This document shows positions 1-6,790 of a stretch of DNA of 64,000 nucleotides, piece after piece (the stretch's first letter is position 1; each line of letters opens with the position of its first letter). Both the position numbers and the translations under genes were made by a program. Location of the stretch: the NCBI RefSeq assembly GCF_051020765.1, contig NW_027469116.1:620001-684000 (forward strand), in the 5' to 3' direction. The notes under the pieces are model-generated. The model did no database searches. It saw nothing but the letters and a program-made list of their open reading frames with translations, and had not been told where the DNA came from. The stretch comes from Lasioglossum baleicum (Eukaryota; Arthropoda; Insecta; Hymenoptera; Halictidae).

Positions 1-26
1 TCGACGCGCGTTACCGATGCACACGT

Positions 27-65
27 AAAAAATTTTCCGCGAATTTTCGCGAATTTTTCGCGCGG
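27..65. other. Phased A/T tracts with CG palindrome (possible intrinsic bend)
   Basis: AAAAAATTTT (27-36), AATTTT (42-47) and AATTTTT (52-58) have centres about 13 and 10.5 bp apart, close to one helical turn. They alternate with CGCG, including the perfect palindrome TTCGCGAA (46-53), and the block is framed by CCGCG (37-41) and CGCGG (61-65). A-tracts in helical phase are known to curve DNA. Curvature here is inferred, not calculated. The block recurs at every monomer start with small variants (GCTAA at 2760, TTTTTTGCG at 11605, AAATATTCC at 29178). Confidence 0.55.
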
Positions 66-173
66 TAAGCCTTCGTCTCCGCGTCCTCCGTCCGACAAGC
101 CTACTCTCGCCCGCACCCGTCGACCCGTCCTCGAGCTATACGGCGACAAAGAAACTTTGATTTTTCACTAATT

Positions 174-181
174 TGACGTCA
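174..181. promoter_or_regulatory. Perfect CRE-type palindrome TGACGTCA
   Basis: The 8-bp sequence TGACGTCA is the consensus site of CREB/ATF bZIP factors. It lies 173 bp from the monomer start in this copy and recurs at the same place in the monomers I checked (for example 849-856). Variants that change the next base (TCATCG to TCAACG, as near 13075) leave the site intact. In a 64-kb array it would occur more than 90 times. Binding is not shown; an 8-bp word can be conserved by homogenisation alone. Confidence 0.5.
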
Positions 182-248
182 TCGAGAAAGTTACGGCCAA
201 CTGGGAATTAAAGGTATATCGCCTTTCCGAAATTTCCGGGAGCTCGTC

Positions 249-261
249 GGGCCTTCGGCCC
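249..261. other. GC hairpin GGGCC-TTC-GGCCC
   Basis: Five perfect base pairs close a three-base loop, immediately upstream of the GGCTC microsatellite. The common variant GGGCCTTTGGCCC (near 32121, 38230, 42300) changes only the loop. GGGCCTACGGTCC (18579, 23989) changes a stem base to a G-U type pair and a loop base. A few copies do break the stem (GGCAC near 45702 and 48422; CAGGCC near 34154 and 40263). Several monomer-type switches map close to this element. Confidence 0.6.
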
Positions 262-263
262 CG

Positions 264-272
264 CTCGGCTCG
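264..272. repeat. GGCTC microsatellite that defines the two monomer length classes
   Basis: Short monomers have CTCGGCTCG here. Long monomers carry 10 more bases, equal to two extra 5-bp units, as at 2977-2994. This indel accounts for most of the 675 versus 685 bp difference. Neighbouring positions alternate between CGAGGTCGAG and CGACGTCGAG, a useful marker of monomer type. Confidence 0.8.
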
Positions 273-339
273 AGGTCGAGATCGTCGGTAGCGACGATGG
301 TGGCGGGGAGGTGCGCAATTGGTCTGTCATCGCCATCCT

Positions 340-361
340 CCCCCCCAACCCCTCCTCACCC
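340..361 (-). other. C-rich run; canonical G-quadruplex motif on the minus strand
   Basis: The + strand has C7-AA-C4, then CCC after a short spacer; typical copies have C7-AA-C7-TCA-CCC. Read on the minus strand, this supplies four runs of at least three Gs with short loops, the usual G-quadruplex pattern; the + strand could form an i-motif. The run is the most length-variable part of the monomer: 11 Cs at 28807 and 30844, 12 at 36952. Its variants also include CCCTTCCTCACCC and CCCTTCCCCGCCCC. Each form I examined still meets the four-run rule. Folding is predicted, not demonstrated. Confidence 0.65.
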
Positions 362-400
362 TTTAAAATTAATGGAAAATGTAAACCTAAACGTAGAGTC

Positions 401-428
401 GGATTTGTAACCTCGAAGTTACAAGTCC
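401..428 (+). other. 28-nt hairpin, arms GGATTTGTAAC / GTTACAAGTCC
   Basis: The two 11-nt arms pair completely (one G-U pair) around a CTCGAA loop in this monomer. Many other copies have GGATTCGTAAC, which creates one internal C-A mismatch. A third form, GAATTTAC (for example 3135-3142), breaks the loop-closing pair. The position is constant in all monomers. It resembles a structured RNA element, but no known RNA family is recognised; it does not fit a tRNA. Confidence 0.55.
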
Positions 429-468
429 ATTCGCTCAACTATCAAGGGAGAGTAAACGCGGCGACTGT

Positions 469-503
469 GGCGGCACTCGCCGCCGATGCGATGTCAGCGT
501 CGC
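469..503 (+). other. Two back-to-back GC hairpins
   Basis: GGCGG (469-473) pairs with CCGCC (480-484). GCGATG (488-493) pairs with CGTCGC (498-503) around TCAG, with one G-U pair. Variants here define monomer types: GCCGCCGATGCGATG, GCCGCCGAAGCGATG, GCCATCGATGCGAAG, GCCACCGATG and GCCGCTGATG. Several of these weaken the first or second stem, so the structure is not strictly conserved. Confidence 0.45.
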
Positions 504-517
504 GAAGTTGGCGTTAA

Positions 518-533
518 ATTCGAACGTTTGAAT
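518..533. other. 16-bp near-palindrome ATTCGAACGTTTGAAT
   Basis: ATTC-G-AACGTT-T-GAAT is a dyad with one mismatched pair. It spans the region just before the pyrimidine tract. Some copies have TTTGGATC or TTTGGTTC in place of TTTGAATC, which reduces the symmetry. The TCAGTT overlapping its end (533-538) resembles an arthropod initiator but no matching downstream element is seen. Confidence 0.4.
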
Positions 534-535
534 CA

Positions 536-660
536 GTTATTTTCTTTCGGGCCCTTTTCAGACCTGAACCGTGGAAGCGCCGAAATTCGGGTTTCATTTT
601 TAACGCGGCAGCTTATACCCCCCGAGCGTTAACGACCACTGCCGGTGGTGGTCGGTAAGT
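536..660 (+). other. Exon-like cassette: pyrimidine tract/AG, 93 bp, then GTAAGT
   Basis: A pyrimidine-rich stretch ending TTTTCAG (to 561) looks like a 3' splice acceptor. CG|GTAAGT at 653-660 matches a strong 5' splice donor. The segment between is 93 bp here (562-654), 94 bp in GAGCCGTTACC copies and 92-94 bp generally. One frame across it is open. The pattern recurs in the monomers I checked; acceptor variants are rare (CCCATTTCAG near 12100 and 17522). Splicing is inferred from motifs only. No branch point was identified, and homogenisation alone can spread such motifs. Confidence 0.35.
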
Positions 661-675
661 TATCCTCCGCCGAGG

Positions 676-1360
676 TCGACGCGCGTTACCGATGCACACG
701 TAAAAAATTTTCCGCGAATTTTCGCGAATTTTTCGCGCGGTAAGCCTTCGTCTCCGCGTCCTCCGTCCGACGAACCTACTCTCGCCCGCACCCGTAGGCC
801 CGTTATCGAGCTATACGGCGACAAAGAAACTTTGATTTTTCACTAATTTGACGTCATCGAGAAAGTTACGGCCAACTGGGAATTAAAGGTATATCGCCTT
901 TCCGAAATTTCCGGGAGCCCGTCGGGCCTTCGGCCCCGCTCGGCTCGGTTCGGCTCGAGGTCGAGGTCGTCGGTAGCGACGATGGTGGCGGGGAGGTGCG
1001 CAATTAGTCTGTCATCGCCATCATCCTCCCAACCCCCCCTCACCCTTTAAAATTAATGGAAAATGTAAACCTAAACGTAGAGTCGGATTCGTAACCTCGA
1101 AGTTACAAGTCCATTCGCTCAACTATCAAGGGAGAGTAAACGCGGCGACTGTGGCGGCTCTCGCCACCGATGCGATGTCAGCGTCGCGAAGTTGGCGTTA
1201 AATTCGAACGTTTGAATCAGTTATTTTCTTTCGGGCCCTTTTCAGCCCTGAACCGTGGAAGCGCCGAAATTCGGGTTTCATTTTTAACGCGGCAGCTTAT
1301 ACCCCCCGAGCCGTTACCGACCACTGCCGGTGGTGGTCGGTAAGTTATCCTCCGCCGAGG
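676..1360 (+). repeat. Reference long-class monomer 2 (685 bp)
   Basis: This is the first long-class copy. It differs from monomer 1 mainly by 10 extra bases in the GGCTC region near 940-957, where one of the added units reads GGTTC. The C-run has the form CATCATCCTCCC followed by AA and seven Cs. It also carries private changes (CGTAGGCCCG, TTATCGAG, GCCACCGATG) that reappear in the monomer at 7466. The length difference is close to one DNA helical turn. Confidence 0.93.
1314..1343. other. 11-bp-arm palindrome TTACCGACCAC / GTGGTCGGTAA
   Basis: This is the complete form of the dyad at the end of the monomer: two perfect 11-nt arms around an 8-base loop (TGCCGGTG). The right arm ends inside the donor-like GTAAGT. 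In GAGCGTTAAC copies (such as monomer 1) one base is deleted upstream and one stem pair is lost. In GTTACGGACC copies (29103, 31139, 37248) a different pair is lost. GAGCCATTACC copies keep the full stem. Confidence 0.7.
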
Positions 1361-3395
1361 TCGACGCGCGTTACCGATGCACACGTAAAAAATTTTCCGC
1401 GAATTTTCGCGAATTTTTCGCGCGGTAAGCCTTCGTCTCCGCGTCCTCCGTCCGACAAGCCTACTCTCGCCCGCACCCGTCGACCCGTTCTCGAGCAATA
1501 CGGCGACAGAGAAACTTTGATTTTTCACTAATTTGACGTCATCGAGAAAGTTACGGCCAACTGGGAATTAAAGGTATATCGCCTTTCCGAAATTTGCGGG
1601 AGCCCGTCGGGCCTTCGGCCCCGCTCGGCTCGACGTCGAGGTCGTCGGTAGCGACGATGGTGGCGGGGAGGTGCGCAATTGGTCTGTCATCGCAATCCTC
1701 CCCCCCAACCCCCCCTCACCCTTTAAAATTAATGGAAAATGTAAACCTAAACGTAGAGTCGGATTCGTAACCTCGAAGTTACAAGTCCATTCGCTGAACT
1801 ATCAAGGGAGAGTAAACGCGGCGACTGTGGCGGCACTCGCCGCTGATGCGATGTCAGCGTCGCGAAGTTGGCGTTAAATTCGAACGTTTGAATCAGTTAT
1901 TTTCTTTCGGGCCCTTTTCAGCCCTGAACCGTGGAAGCGCCGAAATTCGGGTTTCATTTTTAACGCGGCAGCTTATACCCCCCGAGCCGTTACCGACCAC
2001 TGCCGGTGGTGGTCGGTAAGTTATCCTCCGCCGAGGTCGACGCGCGTTACCGATGCACACGTAAAAAATTTTCCGCGAATTTTCGCGAATTTTTCGCGCG
2101 GTAAGCCTTCGTCTCCGCGTCCTCCGTCCGACAAGCCTACTCTCGCCCGCACCCGTCGACCCGTTCTCGAGTTATACGGCGACAAAGAAACTTTGATTTT
2201 TCACTAATTTGACGTCATCGAGAAAGTTACGGCCAACTGGGAATTAAAGGTATATCGCCTTTCCGAAATTTCCGGGAGCCCGTCGGGCCTTCGGCCCCGC
2301 TCGGCTCGACGTCGAGGTCGTCGGTAGCGACGATGGTGGCGGGGAGGTGCGCAATTGGTCTGTCATTGCCATCCTCCCCCCCAACCCCCCCTCACCCTTT
2401 AAAATTAATGGAAAATGTATACCTAAACGTAGAGTCGGATTTGTAACCTCGAAGTTACAAGTCCATTCGCTCAACTATCAAGGGAGAGTAAACGCGGCGA
2501 CTGTGGCGGCACTCGCCGCCGATGCGATGTCAGCGTCGCGAAGTTGGCGTTAAATTCGAACGTTTGAATCAGTTATTTTCTTTCGGGCCCTTTTCAGCCC
2601 TGAACCGTGGAAGCGCCGAAATTCGGGTTTCATTTTTAACGCGGCAGCTTATACCCCCCGAGCGTTAACGACCACTGCCGGTGGTGGTCGGTAAGTTATC
2701 CTCCGCCGAGGTCGACGCGCGTTACCGATGCACACGTAAAAAATTTTCCGCGAATTTTCGCTAATTTTTCGCGCGGTAAGCCTTCGTCTCCGCGTCCTCC
2801 GTCCGACAAGCCTACTCTCGCCCGCACCCGTCGACCCGTTCTCGAGTTATACGGCGACAAAGAAACTTTGATTTTTCACTAATTTGACGTCATCGAGAAA
2901 GTTACGGCCAACTGGGAATTAAAGGTATATCGCCTTTCCGAAATTTCCGGGAGCCCGTCGGGCCTTCGGCCCCGCTCGGCTCGGCTCGGCTCGAGGTCGA
3001 GGTCGTCGGTAGCGACGATGGTGGCGGGGAGGTGCGCAATTGGTCTGTCATCGCCATCATCCTCCCAACCCCCCCTCACCCTTTAAATTAATGGAAAATG
3101 TAAACCTAAACGTAGAGTCGGATTCGTAACCTCGAATTTACAAGTCCATTCGCTCAACTATCAAGGGAGAGTAAACGCGGCGACTGTGGCGGCTCTCGCC
3201 GCCGAAGCGATGTCAGCGTCGCGAAGTTGGCGTTAAATTCGAACGTTTGAATCAGTTATTTTCTTTCGGGCCCTTTTCAGCCCTGAACCGTGGAAGCGCC
3301 GAAATTCGGGTTTCATTTTTAACGCGGCAGCTTATACCCCCCGAGCCGTTACCGACCACTGCCGGTGGTGGTCGGTAAGTTATCCTCCGCCGAGG

Positions 3396-6300
3396 TCGAC
3401 GCGCGTTACCGATGCACACGTAAAAAATTTTCCGCGAATTTTCGCGAATTTTTCGCGCGGTAAGCCTTCGTCTCCGCGTCCTCCGTCCGACAAGCCTACT
3501 CTCGCCCGCACCCGTCGACCCGTCCTCGAGCTATACGGCGACAAAGAAACTTTGATTTTTCACTAATTTGACGTCATCGAGAAAGTTACGGCCAACTGGG
3601 AATTAAAGGTATATCGCCTTTCCGAAATTTCCGGGAGCTCGTCGGGCCTTCGGCCCCGCTCGGCTCGACGTCGAGGTCGTCGGTAGCGACGATGGTGGCG
3701 GGGAGGTGCGCAATTGGTCTGTCATCGCAATCCTCCCCCCCAACCCCCCCTCACCCTTTAAAATTAATGGAAAATGTAAACCTAAACGTAGAGTCGGATT
3801 CGTAACCTCGAAGTTACAAGTCCATTCGCTGAACTATCAAGGGAGAGTAAACGCGGCGACTGTGGCGGCACTCGCCGCTGATGCGATGTCAGCGTCGCGA
3901 AGTTGGCGTTAAATTCGAACGTTTGAATCAGTTATTTTCTTTCGGGCCCTTTTCAGCCCTGAACCGTGGAAGCGCCGAAATTCGGGTTTCATTTTTAACG
4001 CGGCAGCTTATACCCCCCGAGCCGTTACCGACCACTGCCGGTGGTGGTCGGTAAGTTATCCTCCGCCGAGGTCGACGCGCGTTACCGATGCACACGTAAA
4101 AAATTTTCCGCGAATTTTCGCGAATTTTTCGCGCGGTAAGCCTTCGTCTCCGCGTCCTCCGTCCGACAAGCCTACTCTCGCCCGCACCCGTCGACCCGTT
4201 CTCGAGTTATACGGCGACAAAGAAACTTTGATTTTTCACTAATTTGACGTCATCGAGAAAGTTACGGCCAACTGGGAATTAAAGGTATATCGCCTTTCCG
4301 AAATTTCCGGGAGCCCGTCGGGCCTTCGGCCCCGCTCGGCTCGGCTCGGCTCGAGGTCGAGGTCGTCGGTAGCGACGATGGTGGCGGGGAGGTGCGCAAT
4401 TGGTCTGTCATCGCCATCATCCTCCCAACCCCCCCTCACCCTTTAAATTAATGGAAAATGTAAACCTAAACGTAGAGTCGGATTCGTAACCTCGAATTTA
4501 CAAGTCCATTCGCTCAACTATCAAGGGAGAGTAAACGCGGCGACTGTGGCGGCTCTCGCCGCCGAAGCGATGTCAGCGTCGCGAAGTTGGCGTTAAATTC
4601 GAACGTTTGAATCAGTTATTTTCTTTCGGGCCCTTTTCAGCCCTGAACCGTGGAAGCGCCGAAATTCGGGTTTCATTTTTAACGCGGCAGCTTATACCCC
4701 CCGAGCCGTTACCGACCACTGCCGGTGGTGGTCGGTAAGTTATCCTCCGCCGAGGTCGACGCGCGTTACCGATGCACACGTAAAAAATTTTCCGCGAATT
4801 TTCGCGAATTTTTCGCGCGGTAAGCCTTCGTCTCCGCGTCCTCCGTCCGACAAGCCTACTCTCGCCCGCACCCGTCGACCCGTCCTCGAGCTATACGGCG
4901 ACAAAGAAACTTTGATTTTTCACTAATTTGACGTCATCGAGAAAGTTACGGCCAACTGGGAATTAAAGGTATATCGCCTTTCCGAAATTTCCGGGAGCTC
5001 GTCGGGCCTTCGGCCCCGCTCGGCTCGACGTCGAGGTCGTCGGTAGCGACGATGGTGGCGGGGAGGTGCGCAATTGGTCTGTCATCGCAATCCTCCCCCC
5101 CAACCCCCCCTCACCCTTTAAAATTAATGGAAAATGTAAACCTAAACGTAGAGTCGGATTCGTAACCTCGAAGTTACAAGTCCATTCGCTGAACTATCAA
5201 GGGAGAGTAAACGCGGCGACTGTGGCGGCACTCGCCGCTGATGCGATGTCAGCGTCGCGAAGTTGGCGTTAAATTCGAACGTTTGAATCAGTTATTTTCT
5301 TTCGGGCCCTTTTCAGCCCTGAACCGTGGAAGCGCCGAAATTCGGGTTTCATTTTTAACGCGGCAGCTTATACCCCCCGAGCCGTTACCGACCACTGCCG
5401 GTGGTGGTCGGTAAGTTATCCTCCGCCGAGGTCGACGCGCGTTACCGATGCACACGTAAAAAATTTTCCGCGAATTTTCGCGAATTTTTCGCGCGGTAAG
5501 CCTTCGTCTCCGCGTCCTCCGTCCGACAAGCCTACTCTCGCCCGCACCCGTCGACCCGTTCTCGAGTTATACGGCGACAAAGAAACTTTGATTTTTCACT
5601 AATTTGACGTCATCGAGAAAGTTACGGCCAACTGGGAATTAAAGGTATATCGCCTTTCCGAAATTTCCGGGAGCCCGTCGGGCCTTCGGCCCCGCTCGGC
5701 TCGACGTCGAGGTCGTCGGTAGCGACGATGGTGGCGGGGAGGTGCGCAATTGGTCTGTCATTGCCATCCTCCCCCCCAACCCCCCCTCACCATTTAAAAT
5801 TAATGGAAAATGTATACCTAAACGTAGAGTCGGATTTGTAACCTCGAAGTTACAAGTCCATTCGCTCAACTATCAAGGGAGAGTAAACGCGGCGACTGTG
5901 GCGGCACTCGCCGCCGATGCGATGTCAGCGTCGCGAAGTTGGCGTTAAATTCGAACGTTTGAATCAGTTATTTTCTTTCGGGCCCTTTTCAGCCCTGAAC
6001 CGTGGAAGCGCCGAAATTCGGGTTTCATTTTTAACGCGGCAGCTTATACCCCCCGAGCGTTAACGACCACTGCCGGTGGTGGTCGGTAAGTTATCCTCCG
6101 CCGAGGTCGACGCGCGTTACCGATGCACACGTAAAAAATTTTCCGCGAATTTTCGCTAATTTTTCGCGCGGTAAGCCTTCGTCTCCGCGTCCTCCGTCCG
6201 ACAAGCCTACTCTCGCCCGCACCCGTCGACCCGTTCTCGAGTTATACGGCGACAAAGAAACTTTGATTTTTCACTAATTTGACGTCATCGAGAAAGTTAC

Positions 6301-6790
6301 GGCCAACTGGGAATTAAAGGTATATCGCCTTTCCGAAATTTCCGGGAGCCCGTCGGGCCTTCGGCCCCGCTCGGCTCGGCTCGGCTCGAGGTCGAGGTCG
6401 TCGGTAGCGACGATGGTGGCGGGGAGGTGCGCAATTGGTCTGTCATCGCCATCATCCTCCCAACCCCCCCTCACCCTTTAAATTAATGGAAAATGTAAAC
6501 CTAAACGTAGAGTCGGATTCGTAACCTCGAATTTACAAGTCCATTCGCTCAACTATCAAGGGAGAGTAAACGCGGCGACTGTGGCGGCACTCGCCGCCGA
6601 AGCGATGTCAGCGTCGCGAAGTTGGCGTTAAATTCGAACGTTTGAATCAGTTATTTTCTTTCGGGCCCTTTTCAGCCCTGAACCGTGGAAGCGCCGAAAT
6701 TCGGGTTTCATTTTTAACGCGGCAGCTTATACCCCCCGAGCCGTTACCGACCACTGCCGGTGGTGGTCGGTAAGTTATCCTCCGCCGAGG
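3396..6790 (+). repeat. 5-mer HOR unit A2 (monomers 6-10) with an internal dimer repeat
   Basis: Monomers start at 3396, 4072, 4756, 5432 and 6107. Monomers 6 and 8 are alike, and 7 resembles 5, so 2712-4071 and 4072-5431 form a tandem dimer of 1360 bp. Monomers 9 and 10 match 4 and 5 at a 3395-bp offset; monomer 9 has the private change CACCATTTAA. Monomers 6 and 8 are mosaics: the left part is type 1 (CGTCCTCGAGCTATA, GAGCTCG), the right part type 3 (CGACGTCGAG, CGCAATCC, CTGAACTA). Confidence 0.83.

Larger units (their letters stand above)
1..675 (+). repeat. Reference monomer 1 (short class, 675 bp)
   Basis: This copy is used to locate the internal elements listed separately. Order: A/T tracts 27-58, GTCGAC at 119-124, small CAAAG/CTTTG inverted repeat near 147-159, CRE palindrome 174-181, GC hairpin 249-261, GGCTC tract 264-272, C-rich run 340-361, 28-nt hairpin 401-428, GC hairpins 469-503, 16-bp near-palindrome 518-533, polypyrimidine/AG 536-561, exon-like cassette 562-654 and GTAAGT 655-660. 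It belongs to a type with GAGCTCG at the mid-monomer SNP, CAGACCTG after the pyrimidine tract and the GAGCGTTAAC ending. Its closest relative is the monomer at 6791. Confidence 0.95.
1..3395 (+). repeat. 5-mer HOR unit A1 (monomers 1-5)
   Basis: Monomers start at 1, 676, 1361, 2037 and 2712. Types in order: 1 (CGTCCTCGAG, GAGCTCG), 2 (long, GCCACCGATG), 3 (GAGCAATA, AATTTGCGGG, CGCAATCC, CTGAACTA), 4 (GAGTTATA, CATTGCC, TGTATACC) and 5 (long, TTCGCTAATT, GAATTTAC). The first three monomers return at 6791-8826. Confidence 0.85.

Noticed and set aside
226..242. CENP-B-box-like site in TTTCCGAAATTTCCGGGA
   Set aside because: The CGGGA end matches, but the required TTCG and central A are out of register. 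I found no match to the core pattern in this segment; a full scan was not run.
380..392. Telomere-like CCTAAAC
   Set aside because: There is a single occurrence per monomer and no tandem TTAGG or TTAGGG.
401..428. tRNA or 5S-like RNA gene
   Set aside because: Only one hairpin fits. There is no cloverleaf, anticodon arm or proper B box, and no terminating T-run where expected.
208..438. Recurring 76-codon and 81-82-codon minus-strand ORFs
   Set aside because: They start at TTG and overlap the + strand ORF. Their C-terminal part switches frame with each C-run change. No family resemblance was seen.
311..517. Recurring 65-68-codon + strand ORF in most monomers
   Set aside because: It begins with GTG or TTG in these copies, not ATG. 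Its start shifts with C-run length, and differences between copies change amino acids freely. It is a by-product of a conserved repeat, with no recognisable domain.
533..538. Arthropod initiator TCAGTT as a promoter
   Set aside because: It is a short word. No TATA box lies at the right distance and no downstream promoter element fits. Some copies change the neighbouring bases.
843..1043. Recurring 66-codon minus-strand ORF in long monomers
   Set aside because: It has a GTG start inside the G-run and low-complexity content, and is present only because the long class shares one sequence.
1217..1528. 103-codon minus-strand ORF (also at 8007-8318)
   Set aside because: It has a GTG start and appears only where the duplicated monomer pair 2-3/12-13 lacks stops. 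It spans a monomer junction and shows no domain.
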